Shown piece after piece: positions 1 to 10,900 of a stretch of DNA of 64,000 nt. Position 1 is the stretch's first letter. The number at the start of each line of letters is the position of its first letter. The stretch is taken from NCBI GenBank assembly GCA_949317995.1, contig OX439040.1, positions 28,808,030 through 28,872,029 of the forward strand. Direction: 5' to 3'. Under the pieces are notes generated by a model. It searched no databases. It had not been told where the DNA came from and saw nothing but the letters and a program-made list of their open reading frames with translations. Source of the DNA: Acholoe squamosa. Taxonomy: Eukaryota > Annelida > Polychaeta > Phyllodocida > Polynoidae. The position numbers and the translations under genes are program-made.

Positions 1-1752
1 CTTCCAGTCCACCTCCCTGACTATGACATAAAAGTTGTATTAGTGTAGATTTGTGAGATTGATGTGGGAAAGAAGGTCGCTGCATGGGCGAAAATAGGGG
101 TAACTGCGGACAGGGCTCCCGTGAAGAGTGGCAGATCCCCAGGAGGGGAAGCAAACACTGATGGTCAAGTCGTCGGCTGTATAAGCCTACGACCGGTCAT
201 TGGCTCCCCCTACCAGGAAACTTCAACACTACCCTTGCCTACTCTACTGCCTCTCTTTTACCTTTTTCTTCCTTCAACGGCTTTCCGACCTCATTCTCCA
301 TCTTGGTTCTACCGCCAACGGACCATACTCAACTTTTCTTCAACTTTCTCTACAATACCAGTATAAGTACCTTTCCATATACCCCAATATTTCACAAATA
401 ATACCAGTATAGTACCGTCCTATAAACAGACATATTAACTACTACTATACTAGGCGTTGCCTCTGGCACCTACATACGCCAAAAAAGAGGATGGCAGCGA
501 CGGTATCGCCTCATGCCACGAGGGCACGAATGGCGGCACGGAGGCAACAGGTCCCGGCTGGTATGGGGGATGAAGAAATTCACAGACTTCAAGAGGAGAT
601 TAATGCCATGGAACTCACACTTGGCTTATCCTCAGATGCATCATCTACTGGTAGTTATTCACCACGTCAGCGCTCCGAGAGTACAGTGGGGCAGGACATC
701 AACACGCCGGCTACTGGCCACATGGTCCGCCATGTTGCTCGTCACAGGAGAGCCTCAGCAGTAAGTGCAACCTCCAACCGCTCAACAATCAGTGTCCGCC
801 CCAGGCATGCCTCTGGGACCAGCTCAAATGCATCTGCAAACAATGAACTGGGCACACGCGTGGCGGAACTGGAGTACAGGTTGGCAACCCTACAGACGGA
901 CGTTGGCGGAATATCTGGCAGTCTTCAGACCCTCATCGAAGATGGACGACGACACGCAGCAGAACAGGCTGTGGTGGCGCGTGCTAGCGAAGAGCGCCGA
1001 CAACAGAGGGAACAGCGGCGCCAGGAGCAGCTGGAGGAGCGCCGCTCCGCCCTGGCTCAGGTCCAACGTCTGCAGCAGGAACGTGATGAGAGGGACAGGC
1101 AACTCGCTGCGCTCAATGAGGAACGAGCTAAGGAAGCAGCAGAGGCAGAAAGACGACTCCGGGAGGCCGCTGAAGCAGCAAACAGGGAGGCGGAATGCGC
1201 CCGTGAGGAGAAGAAGGAATGCCGCCGCAAACGGAAGGAGGAACGCCAGGCGAGGAAGGCCGCCGCCCAGGCTATCCCTCCCGACAACACAACCGCACGT
1301 GCCGGGGACCAGGATACGCTCCCCCAGCACGAAAATGTAAACATTTCACACAACTTGGCGGCTCTCCCAACACCGGAGGAGCTCCGTAGGCAGCCGGATG
1401 CAAAGGATTACATTACCTCACAATTAGAACGGGAGAGGTTTACACTACAGCAGCACGAGGGTAAGGCTGATTTTATAACCAACATAATCCCATCCCGTGC
1501 TAGGCCTAAGCCGTATATGTATGTCGAGAGAGATGGCATCTATACTCTGAAACAGAAGTTGGATATAAAAAATGACCTCGCCCCGATGGAATACATCGAC
1601 GCCGCTCTTCGCCTGGTACACGATAAGGATAGCTCATGGTCATACGACGAGAGACAATTGATCCTCAAACACATCAATAATGTATCGAAGGACGCCATGC
1701 ATCGTCATTGGCCCGACGTCCGTAGGTGGTCGGATTGGTAGGGGTGCCTAAA
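1..1752 (+). repeat. Partial tandem copy of the Ngaro 5' region
   Basis: Bases 1-1734 match 1753-3487 almost perfectly. By eye there is one 1-bp length difference near 92 and one substitution near 1384. At 1735 the copy stops matching and is followed by an 18-bp junction sequence, then the same 5' sequence starts again at 1753. The window begins inside or exactly at the start of this copy, so its true left end is unknown. It may be a truncated element joined head-to-tail to a full one, a local tandem duplication, or an assembly artefact. Confidence 0.9.
491..1741 (+). pseudogene. Truncated copy of the Ngaro gag-like ORF1 (416 aa)
   Basis: This ATG-initiated frame is identical to the first 415 residues of the full ORF1 at 2244, except for one Arg/Ser difference near residue 298. 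It then runs into the duplication junction and stops after one junction-encoded residue (Trp). It keeps the Ser/Thr-rich N-terminus, the long charged coiled coil and the conserved central region, but lacks the C-terminal Cys/His cluster needed for nucleic-acid binding. It is therefore a broken copy. Whether it is translated is unknown. The near-identity to the full copy implies a very recent duplication. Confidence 0.85.
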
Positions 1753-2243
1753 CTTCCAGTCCACCTCCCTGACTATGACATAAAAGTTGTATTAGTGTAG
1801 ATTTGTGAGATTGATGTGGGAAAGAAGGTCGCTGCATGGGCAAAAAATAGGGGTAACTGCGGACAGGGCTCCCGTGAAGAGTGGCAGATCCCCAGGAGGG
1901 GAAGCAAACACTGATGGTCAAGTCGTCGGCTGTATAAGCCTACGACCGGTCATTGGCTCCCCCTACCAGGAAACTTCAACACTACCCTTGCCTACTCTAC
2001 TGCCTCTCTTTTACCTTTTTCTTCCTTCAACGGCTTTCCGACCTCATTCTCCATCTTGGTTCTACCGCCAACGGACCATACTCAACTTTTCTTCAACTTT
2101 CTCTACAATACCAGTATAAGTACCTTTCCATATACCCCAATATTTCACAAATAATACCAGTATAGTACCGTCCTATAAACAGACATATTAACTACTACTA
2201 TACTAGGCGTTGCCTCTGGCACCTACATACGCCAAAAAAGAGG

Positions 2244-3863
2244 ATGGCAGCGACGGTATCGCCTCATGCCACGAGGGCACGAATGGCGGCACGGAGGCAA
2301 CAGGTCCCGGCTGGTATGGGGGATGAAGAAATTCACAGACTTCAAGAGGAGATTAATGCCATGGAACTCACACTTGGCTTATCCTCAGATGCATCATCTA
2401 CTGGTAGTTATTCACCACGTCAGCGCTCCGAGAGTACAGTGGGGCAGGACATCAACACGCCGGCTACTGGCCACATGGTCCGCCATGTTGCTCGTCACAG
2501 GAGAGCCTCAGCAGTAAGTGCAACCTCCAACCGCTCAACAATCAGTGTCCGCCCCAGGCATGCCTCTGGGACCAGCTCAAATGCATCTGCAAACAATGAA
2601 CTGGGCACACGCGTGGCGGAACTGGAGTACAGGTTGGCAACCCTACAGACGGACGTTGGCGGAATATCTGGCAGTCTTCAGACCCTCATCGAAGATGGAC
2701 GACGACACGCAGCAGAACAGGCTGTGGTGGCGCGTGCTAGCGAAGAGCGCCGACAACAGAGGGAACAGCGGCGCCAGGAGCAGCTGGAGGAGCGCCGCTC
2801 CGCCCTGGCTCAGGTCCAACGTCTGCAGCAGGAACGTGATGAGAGGGACAGGCAACTCGCTGCGCTCAATGAGGAACGAGCTAAGGAAGCAGCAGAGGCA
2901 GAAAGACGACTCCGGGAGGCCGCTGAAGCAGCAAACAGGGAGGCGGAATGCGCCCGTGAGGAGAAGAAGGAATGCCGCCGCAAACGGAAGGAGGAACGCC
3001 AGGCGAGGAAGGCCGCCGCCCAGGCTATCCCTCCCGACAACACAACCGCACGTGCCGGGGACCAGGATACGCTCCCCCAGCACGAAAATGTAAACATTTC
3101 ACACAACTTGGCGGCTCTCCCAACACCGGAGGAGCTCAGTAGGCAGCCGGATGCAAAGGATTACATTACCTCACAATTAGAACGGGAGAGGTTTACACTA
3201 CAGCAGCACGAGGGTAAGGCTGATTTTATAACCAACATAATCCCATCCCGTGCTAGGCCTAAGCCGTATATGTATGTCGAGAGAGATGGCATCTATACTC
3301 TGAAACAGAAGTTGGATATAAAAAATGACCTCGCCCCGATGGAATACATCGACGCCGCTCTTCGCCTGGTACACGATAAGGATAGCTCATGGTCATACGA
3401 CGAGAGACAATTGATCCTCAAACACATCAATAATGTATCGAAGGACGCCATGCATCGTCATTGGCCCGACGTCCGTAGGTGGTCGGACGCAGTGTTCGAT
3501 GCAGTGGAGCGTGATCAATATAAGTGGGATAGCCTTCAGGATATACAAAATGATCGCGTAGAAATCTCACTTACAGGGGGCGGCCGCAAGAACGGCGTGA
3601 GTGGATATACTAACCACACACAACAGGGCGGCGCTTACAGCTCGAATCATAACAACCACGCCCACCAAGGAGGTAAACACACGGGCAGAGAGGGGGAGCA
3701 GGTATGCACAGACTTCAACACCCCACGTGGTTGCAGATTCCAGTCGCATCACGGCGACAGTGGTAATAGGCGTCTCCACTTCTGCCTCTACTGTAGTGCA
3801 AAAGGTAAATCCGCCACCCACAGCATCCTCGCATGCAACCAAAAATTTCGCGACACAGAATAA
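2244..3863 (+). CDS. Gag-like ORF1 protein of the Ngaro element (539 aa)
   Basis: Probable structural protein packaging the element RNA in the cytoplasm. The ATG is the first in this frame and lies about 490 bp into the leader. Residues 1-115 are Ser/Thr/Arg-rich. About 118-265 is a strongly charged, Glu/Arg/Gln/Ala-rich coiled coil. About 295-430 is a compact region containing the motif SWSYDERQLILKHINNVSKD. A Cys/His cluster lies near residues 488-531 (CTDFN...GCRF...HFCLYC...H...C), of the kind found at the C-terminus of DIRS/Ngaro gag proteins. The frame stops soon after this cluster. The +1 frame continues open to 4092 with an Asn/Gln/His/Gly-rich tail, so the C-terminus may be shortened by a frameshift. 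The start of ORF2 is in the same frame, 267 nt further on. Confidence 0.8.
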   Translation: MAATVSPHATRARMAARRQQVPAGMGDEEIHRLQEEINAMELTLGLSSDASSTGSYSPRQRSESTVGQDINTPATGHMVRHVARHRRASAVSATSNRSTISVRPRHASGTSSNASANNELGTRVAELEYRLATLQTDVGGISGSLQTLIEDGRRHAAEQAVVARASEERRQQREQRRQEQLEERRSALAQVQRLQQERDERDRQLAALNEERAKEAAEAERRLREAAEAANREAECAREEKKECRRKRKEERQARKAAAQAIPPDNTTARAGDQDTLPQHENVNISHNLAALPTPEELSRQPDAKDYITSQLERERFTLQQHEGKADFITNIIPSRARPKPYMYVERDGIYTLKQKLDIKNDLAPMEYIDAALRLVHDKDSSWSYDERQLILKHINNVSKDAMHRHWPDVRRWSDAVFDAVERDQYKWDSLQDIQNDRVEISLTGGGRKNGVSGYTNHTQQGGAYSSNHNNHAHQGGKHTGREGEQVCTDFNTPRGCRFQSHHGDSGNRRLHFCLYCSAKGKSATHSILACNQKFRDTE

Positions 3864-4092
3864 CAACTGGGCTTCCAATCAACACCAACATGCCGGCGGG
3901 GCGACCCAAGGACACATTGGTTCTAATTACCAAGGTCACAGTAACGCCCCCGGCCATCACCCACCGCAGTCATGGAATTACGGTCCGCCTAACACAAACA
4001 ACAACAACGGCGGCTATTACAGGAACACACCCAACGCCCACCCACAGTCGCACCAGCAGCAAAAAAACAGCCATCCGGCGTACCAGCAGTAA
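3864..4092 (+). other. Out-of-frame Asn/Gln/His/Gly-rich extension of ORF1
   Basis: The +1 frame relative to ORF1 is open from 3601 to 4092. Beyond the ORF1 stop it encodes about 75 residues dominated by N, Q, H, G and P. A low-complexity polar tail after the zinc-binding cluster is plausible for a gag protein. No canonical slippery heptamer was found near the stop, so a past single-base indel is more likely than programmed frameshifting. The remaining gap to the ORF2 start (4093-4130) holds nothing notable. Confidence 0.4.
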
Positions 4093-4130
4093 TACAAGCT
4101 GGTGCGCCATCTGATTCAGACTATGAGTCG

Positions 4131-7100
4131 ATGAAAGATAGGCAGAACTCACATTATATACACTCAGCGGACAGCGACATGCGGCAGAAGGCAGCCCTCA
4201 CTGATAGCGGGGATCCGCCCATCATGGCGGCCCCCAGTAGTGCCAGTGGGCGCCGCCATCTTGTCAACTCATATGACGTCACGGTCCCTTGTGCCCAACA
4301 CCTGCACACGGCCCCGAACAACCGTAATGGCGGACAACGGCCACAAATGACCGCTGCACACCGGACCCAAAGTGACATCAATAACCCTCATCACCAGATG
4401 GAATCAGAGTCGGATGGGATTAACGATATAAGGGACTCGCACAGTGGCTCACCCAGTGACATGGGTAGTAACAGGTTCCCTTTCAGAGTCTTACACCTGA
4501 TCGAGAATCCGCTCCGCAACAACATGAGCACAACACTGGGCGATAATGAAGGTACGCATCCACGTTTTGATAAGATTCGCTTTATGTGCGAGAACAATGT
4601 AATTCTGTCAGACGTGGATATATCACCTATGGCATTTAAAGAATACAGATCGAATAGGTGGCCCGCCTTTAGATATAGCCGCGATCTCCCAGAACTGGCA
4701 CGAATATATGACGTTGTACAACAAACTGGCCTCCCCAATGTGTTGGCAGCCAAAATACCGGTACCCACCGCACTAAATATACCGGCATGGCAAGAAATAT
4801 TGGGGGATAGACCAGACAAACAGGACCTTCTCAACTGTGTAATGTACGGTTTCCCGCTCGGTTATATGGGCCCTGTCTCAGACACCACCTCCACCCCCAA
4901 CCACCCTAGTGCAACAGAATATCATCGCCAGGTGTCTGAATATGTGGACACAGAACTGGGCTTAGGGGCCCTCAAAGGCCCGTTTGACCTCCCCCCCTTT
5001 GCACCCTGGTCACATGTCAGCCCCCTTATGACCAGGCCAAAGAGAGACTCGGAGGCTAGACGCATCATCAGTGATATGACATTCCCTAGGGAAAACTCTA
5101 TCAATTCATTCATCTTCAAAAACACAGTTAATGGCATATATCGTAACATCAGCCTCCCTACGGTTCAGGAAGCCATAGATTATCTAGCTAAGGTCGGTAA
5201 AGGGGCATACCTCTCATGCATAGATATCTCAAGGGCATATAAGAACCTTACGTCGTGCCCCGGGGACTGGCCACTTCTCTGCCTGGCATGGGATTCAAAA
5301 TATTATCTGGATATATCGGTACCATTTGGATCTCGTGCAAGTGCTAGTCATATGCAGAGGGTGGCTGATACTATAGTTGAGATTCTGGCAGAGCAAGGAA
5401 TTTTCGCTCGAATGTACCTTGACGATCTGCTAATCATCTCATCTGATATTTCTAGTGCTCACCAGGACTTCGGGGCAGCAAGATCCCTCCTCGCACAATT
5501 GGGACTCCCAGAAGCATGTGACAAGCTGCAACCCCCCGCAAAATCACTCATATGGCTGGGGGTAGAGATAGACGCGGCTTTAATGACAGTATCCATCCCG
5601 AGGGACAAGATGCAGGAGGTCCGTGGTAAAATAAACTACTATGCAAAGAGGAGGTCCATGACACGGAAGCAACTCCAGTCCCTCCTCGGCGTCCTACTGT
5701 ATGTCGCCAAGTGCATTAAACCTGCCCGCCTCTTCCTCTCACGCCTCCTGGACGCGTTACGAGGCATGAAGGGCACATATATCAACATAAATGCAAGCAT
5801 GAGAGCAGACCTCCGCTGGTTCACAGAGTTCAGCCAGGAATGGAATGGGGTGGCGGTCATATCAGGCAGGCAGCAACCCCATAGGACATTCTATGTAGAC
5901 GCCTCCGGCTCGGGAATAGGCGGCACAGACGCCAAGTATGCCTACTCAGCCCAGGTGACACATTTAAAGGACCCAGTGCAGAATATTGCACACTTGGAAA
6001 GCATTAACGTGGTCGTCGCCCTACACACCCTCATTAGCGAAGGGGACAGAGGGAGAACCATACGCATTATGTGTGATAACCAGGCGGCTGTGGCAGTATT
6101 CCAGACAGGCAGAGGAATGGATCATATATTGATAGACGCGGCGCGCGCCTGCTGGATGGTCGAGGCAATGTTTGACCTAACCATCCAGTATGAGCATGTA
6201 CCAGGTAAAGATAACAACATGGCAGACAAACTCAGTCGCGCACACGTCAGCCCATACTTTAGGGCCCGCCTTAGCATAGATCTCTCTCGGCAAGACATTA
6301 CGGTAGTTGGGGCTAGCACCCACATACTGGGTATGATATCACCGTCTCTCTTCTCCAGGGGCCGAGTTCAACTCCAGAGGATGGCGGCACAGCGTCAATT
6401 GGCAGCACGCGCCCAGGGTACAGAGCGCAACAGACACTCGGCTGCGGGATTGTATTACCTGTTCGCCTGCAGATTGGGGTTCAACCCCCTACAATTCACG
6501 TACCAGACAATATGTGCCTACATAGAGTTTCTAGCCCTGGGCACAGAACACCCAGGAACCATCGCAAACAACATTTCACACCTCACACAGCACATGCTAC
6601 TGGCAGGTGTGGATGTGACCCCTTTTGCACACCACCGGGTCACCAGAGCGAAACAGGCTCTAAGAAGGAACAAGAAGGTAAAATCCAACAAGAAACCAGC
6701 AGTGCCCATGACGTTGCTCCGTCAACTCCTGATAGCCCTCCCAAACACCTTCGTGGGCAGGACTACAAGGACAGCAATACTGGTCATTTTCCATGGCGCA
6801 CTGAGGAAGTCAGAGGTGCTACCACAAAGCGCAGCTCAATTCAAACATACTTGGCACCTCACAAGAGGAGATATAGTGGTGAGCGAGCACTCAGCACAAA
6901 TAACAATCAAGGCAGCAAAAAACCTACAGGGCTTCGATCAGTTCAAGGTTCTGACCCTACACAAAGTGGACGACCCGATCTCATGCCCAGTAACTGCAAT
7001 AAAGGACATGTACCAGGAAGTCCCAACCACAAAATCAACAGACCCATTCCTGATGAATTACGACTCCACCCCTGTCCCAGTCACCTTGGTAGAGGGGGAG

Positions 7101-7319
7101 TGGAGACGCCAAATGATAAACTTAGGACAGCCAAAGTTAAAGTTCAGCCTCCACTCATTAAGAGCAGCTGCGGCCACCCAGGCATATAATGGAGGCTGCA
7201 GTGAACTTGATGTCAAAATATTCGGAGGCTGGAGATCAGATGCTCATCAAGGATATATTCAACATACCTCACTTAAACCAGTCAGCATGGCCATCGCCAA
7301 TGCCCTCAAACATTCTTAG
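4131..7319 (+). CDS. Ngaro ORF2: reverse transcriptase, RNase H and tyrosine recombinase (1062 aa)
   Basis: Fused replication and integration protein, full length with no internal stop. Residues 1-120 are a variable polar region. The RT palm lies at about 290-490, with a catalytic Asp in LSCIDISRAYKN and the YLDD box at about 429-432. RNase H is at about 583-705 (FYVDASGSGIGG, a Glu in AHLESINVV, and CDNQAAVAV). Residues 760-860 look like the helical N-terminal domain of phage-type integrases. The catalytic tyrosine recombinase domain follows: Arg892 in GALRKSEV, His1008 and Arg1011 in LHSLRAAAAT, Trp1034 in GGWRSDAH and the nucleophile Tyr1042. All key residues are present, so the protein could be active. 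The AUG at 4131 is the first in a frame with upstream stops; internal initiation or reinitiation after ORF1 would be needed. An LTR element begins 14 bp after the stop codon. Confidence 0.93.
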   Translation: MKDRQNSHYIHSADSDMRQKAALTDSGDPPIMAAPSSASGRRHLVNSYDVTVPCAQHLHTAPNNRNGGQRPQMTAAHRTQSDINNPHHQMESESDGINDIRDSHSGSPSDMGSNRFPFRVLHLIENPLRNNMSTTLGDNEGTHPRFDKIRFMCENNVILSDVDISPMAFKEYRSNRWPAFRYSRDLPELARIYDVVQQTGLPNVLAAKIPVPTALNIPAWQEILGDRPDKQDLLNCVMYGFPLGYMGPVSDTTSTPNHPSATEYHRQVSEYVDTELGLGALKGPFDLPPFAPWSHVSPLMTRPKRDSEARRIISDMTFPRENSINSFIFKNTVNGIYRNISLPTVQEAIDYLAKVGKGAYLSCIDISRAYKNLTSCPGDWPLLCLAWDSKYYLDISVPFGSRASASHMQRVADTIVEILAEQGIFARMYLDDLLIISSDISSAHQDFGAARSLLAQLGLPEACDKLQPPAKSLIWLGVEIDAALMTVSIPRDKMQEVRGKINYYAKRRSMTRKQLQSLLGVLLYVAKCIKPARLFLSRLLDALRGMKGTYININASMRADLRWFTEFSQEWNGVAVISGRQQPHRTFYVDASGSGIGGTDAKYAYSAQVTHLKDPVQNIAHLESINVVVALHTLISEGDRGRTIRIMCDNQAAVAVFQTGRGMDHILIDAARACWMVEAMFDLTIQYEHVPGKDNNMADKLSRAHVSPYFRARLSIDLSRQDITVVGASTHILGMISPSLFSRGRVQLQRMAAQRQLAARAQGTERNRHSAAGLYYLFACRLGFNPLQFTYQTICAYIEFLALGTEHPGTIANNISHLTQHMLLAGVDVTPFAHHRVTRAKQALRRNKKVKSNKKPAVPMTLLRQLLIALPNTFVGRTTRTAILVIFHGALRKSEVLPQSAAQFKHTWHLTRGDIVVSEHSAQITIKAAKNLQGFDQFKVLTLHKVDDPISCPVTAIKDMYQEVPTTKSTDPFLMNYDSTPVPVTLVEGEWRRQMINLGQPKLKFSLHSLRAAAATQAYNGGCSELDVKIFGGWRSDAHQGYIQHTSLKPVSMAIANALKHS

Positions 7320-7333
7320 ATACTCATACCATG

Positions 7334-7926
7334 TGTCAATGGACGATTCTGGGTATTACAATTATTCGATACATATTTACTTTTTCACCGCTAGGCTTAT
7401 CCACAGACCTGCCTACAAGCCTACTCAAACCAAGACCTTGGATCTGGCTCTACCTTCCCTGGCCAGTGACCTCAGATTCACCTCAGGATCCTGGCTAGGG
7501 GTCATGACCTCGACCCCCACTAACCCTAGGTACAGGGTGGGAGTGTGCTCACACCCACCTCCATTCCTAGCCAATCAGGGGCCGAGCTGCTCCTCCCACA
7601 GGAGCTGATGCAATGCAGGCAGGGTCTTGCCTGTCCCTGAGCATGACGTCATGCTTCCCTTAAGGATGACGTCATGCCTACCCCAAGCTGCTCCTATATA
7701 TATGAATACAGGACTGGCTTGGGACATGTTAGTCTGCTCCCAGACCTAGAGGCTACATCACCCTATACTAAGGCATAGGCTTGGCTGGATAAGCTTGGTG
7801 AGTGATCATGCTGTACCATCTTACATGGTCACTCTGTACCACCAATCTTACAATAAAGCTGGATCAACTGAAGAGCTCCAAGTTCCTCTTTTTCCTTTGT
7901 AAAGGACATTTAACGCTCCTTTGACA
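7334..7926 (+). repeat. 5' LTR of the LARD-like element
   Basis: 593 bp with TGTCAA/TTGACA ends. By eye it is identical to 15766-16358. It contains two perfect CRE palindromes, a TATATATA box at 7695-7703 and a polyadenylation signal AATAAA at 7852-7857. This gives a U3-R-U5 order with transcription expected to start near 7725. Confidence 0.93.
7644..7703 (+). promoter_or_regulatory. Paired CRE (TGACGTCA) sites and TATA box in the LTR
   Basis: TGACGTCA occurs at 7644-7651 and again at 7667-7674, 23 bp apart, each followed by TGC. A TATATATA box begins at 7695. The same arrangement is in the 3' LTR (16076-16083, 16099-16106, TATA at about 16127). Perfect 8-bp CREs are bound by CREB/ATF-type bZIP factors, so this LTR promoter may respond to cAMP or stress signalling; that is inference. 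Confidence 0.65.
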
Positions 7927-7927
7927 T

Positions 7928-7942
7928 TGGTCGAGAAACCCG
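7928..7942 (+). promoter_or_regulatory. Putative primer binding site of the LARD-like element
   Basis: One or two bases after the LTR the sequence TGGTCGAGAAACCCG begins. TGG pairs with the CCA end of a tRNA. The priming tRNA was not identified. Confidence 0.5.
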
Positions 7943-10900
7943 TAATAGTGGAAGATCCCACCCTATACCCTCCCACAAAACCAAGAACAATAAGTGAGTA
8001 CTCTACAAACAGACCAGCTTCAGGATCCTCCAGCAAGTCACAGCCTATGGGTACACCATCTGCCTCCACTGAGGTACTACCCCTGCTCAGTACAGGTTCC
8101 TCCAGTGTATGCTGCTACTACCTCCATAGCAGGATAGGGTCTACTCCTCCAGCTCCGGCTCCTACTGGCCTCCACCTTACATCCAGCATGGTACCATACA
8201 GCACACCTAGTGCTATGAACTCTATACATACCACCTACAACACAGCTGAGTACAGGAGGATGCAATCCTATCCAAAAGGATACATACACTTATATCCACC
8301 TGATGATTGGCACCAGCAACAGGTAGGAGGTTCACATTGATATATTGACATAAATGCAGAACAAGTTCTGGTCACGGTTACTTTTGTCATGCGGGATCTC
8401 TCATATTGACTGATACAATACTCAGTGATCTGTCCTATGTGATATATACCCCTTTTAATATGCCCAGTCCCTACGTAGAGTATATCCCATATTAGCAACT
8501 CACTGACTCCAGGTAGACACACCTTACTATTTCCCCTATAGCCTGTATGTCCAGCCCCCTATGTAGAATATACCCCACTAAACCACTATTGTGGATATAC
8601 CCCTCTATCAGGGACCACATAGTCGTGGAAACAAATCAGTGTGGCAGAAAAGAAAAACGTCACCCAGACCTTTTTCACATGACAAGCTAATAGCCTCAAT
8701 AAACCCAAACATTTTAAGCCCATTCTCCAACAACAGCCATCATGTATCAATCTAAATAAAACATAAACATCTTAGACCTATTTCCAGACTTTTAACAGAA
8801 ATCATAGCCCCCTATACATGTAGAATATACCCCATTAGTAAACCACTACTATGGGCATACCCTTTTGTCAGTGCCCATATGATCATAATGCCACCCAAAT
8901 TCTACCTCATTTCTAATGGTAATTTGGAAACATACAGTATCCAACATTAGAGAATGTCATAGAAACATATGGTACCCTATTTCTTTCACAACAGTGTTTC
9001 ATGCTGTATTTCTCACTACATATATCCCAAGGGCTACTCAAAATTCAATCCATTTACGATTAGAATGTTCAGCCCTACTCTCCAGGAATTCTACTACACT
9101 AGCATATCTCTTAGCCCCTTTTACATCACAAATCTCATTTACAGTCTAAAATCACGATACCTAGTTTCCCACTCTCAGAGTATATCAACAACTACCTTTA
9201 AAGTACATGTTTGCCTATTCCCATGACAGTTACATTCCCTCAACCAAATATAACCAGAACCACACCCTTTAGACCCATCCTGACGACAATACTTTGAAGG
9301 AAATCACAGTATCTTTCACTCTTCCCATAGAATAGCTATAAGCCCATCATACTAAGTGGTATATTTTAGGCCCAATTTCACAACAATTACAGAACTTAAT
9401 TAAGCCCAGTCATTATGCCTCCCAGTAGCTGAATACATAGACAAACCGCTACTCTGTTTTGCCCAAAAACCTACACCACTGTGGTCAGACCCCCCCCCAC
9501 CCCCTCCCTGTTCGTGTGTCTGACCTCAGGATAACCCCAACCCTCCTGCTCCTCCAGAAGGTGGACATACACACACACCTGCCGCCCCCAATAGTCTGTA
9601 TTCGGTCCCTTATATTTAATAAACCACTACTGTGGATACTCCCCTTCCTTCTAATCAGGAACTCATATAGCCAGAAAGTTGTACCTATTGTTAATGGTAA
9701 TTTGGAATACAGCACCATGGCAAATCAGAAAACGTCATAGTGGCAAGTAACATATCATATTTAAGGCTTTACCAACGATAACCATAGCCTCTTATTGAAC
9801 TAAATCAAACCCAAATACTTAAGACCTTTATCACGGCAATTCACAAATTAGAGTGATGGTAAATCTTATTCTAACCTTTAATCGAATTTGAGCAATTAAT
9901 TAGAGTATATTTAGGCCATTCTTACGGCAACTTTAGCCCATAACCACTCAAAATTAAATTCATTTATCCCAAAGACTTTTACAATCTAAATTCAATGAAA
10001 GTTCATTGTACCACACTAATCAAGCTCCAACATGTTCTATAGACGCTGGATTCATTGTGAAATCCCTGCTGTGTTTTCAAAATATGCCTACCCCAGCCTA
10101 CACCACACGGCAAGTCAAACATACCTCCATCCTATGCACCAGTGATCTGGATAACCACCACGTGCCTACACCTTGATCCCTGATCAAGTGCAGAAATCCG
10201 CATCCAACACCGCCCCCCCCCTTAATTTGCCAAACACATTACCCTCAGAGCATATACATACCAACCACATTGCACCCAGCGCCCCACACGCCACCTGTCC
10301 AACCCTAAATACTGACCACCCCCCCAGAAACCTCCCAATACTCAACCCCCATTCCAGATTTTCTTTCTTTACTTTTCTGTTTTCTATTTATCAATTTTTC
10401 CTTCTCAAAAACACCAATACACCTTTTTTCCTCTTATTGTACGTTGTATGAAAGTTACACAACACTCACATGAGTTTTGTAGATTTAGTTTTTCCGCGCC
10501 CATGGACGTTCTCAGCACACCCACACTTAATGGTTCGATACGCCACATATACTACCCAAGGCAGCAGTGCATTCTAGGGTATATGTATAAAATTTTCATT
10601 TTATATATTCTTGCACCGGCTTGATGGCTTGTCAGGACTCCTGTTAAATTCGGTATTCTTGCCACCGACACGCCTACTGTAGGAGTCCCTGTCTCCCATG
10701 CTCCAACCATGTTTGCACCCCTGTTTTTCTCAGATCCAGTAATGCAGGTGGAATACCATTTTGATTGGCTGTAATCAACCACAGCCCCAATTTCACGCCA
10801 AGCTTCCACAAAGCAGGCAACCCACCTGGTCAGAATTCAATCATAACCTTGACCTGCATCTACCAACCTTCTTGACCTAAAAATTCCAATTTTTAATCAA

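Larger units (their letters stand above)
1753..7333 (+). mobile_element. Ngaro-like (DIRS-order) tyrosine recombinase retrotransposon
   Basis: The element has a 5' leader of about 490 bp, a gag-like ORF1 and an RT-RNase H-tyrosine recombinase ORF2. No methyltransferase or DDE integrase domain is visible. Within DIRS-order elements, lack of the methyltransferase favours the Ngaro group. Such elements integrate circular DNA by a tyrosine recombinase, make no target-site duplication, and usually carry split direct repeats. I could not locate the 3' split repeats: the 3' side is interrupted at 7334 by an LTR element and only a short stretch resumes at 16359. The 5' boundary is also uncertain because of the tandem copy. 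Confidence 0.85.

Noticed and set aside
890-1353. Minus-strand frames opposite the gag-like ORF1
   Set aside because: Shadow frames of the highly charged coiled-coil coding sequence; repeated in the second copy for the same reason.
7334-7926. Split direct repeat of the Ngaro element
   Set aside because: TG/CA ends, target duplication, PBS and PPT show these are LTRs of a separate element.
7921-8340. 139-residue gag start in the LARD-like element
   Set aside because: It begins within the LTR end, has no known domain and no continuation; kept only as a note on the interior.
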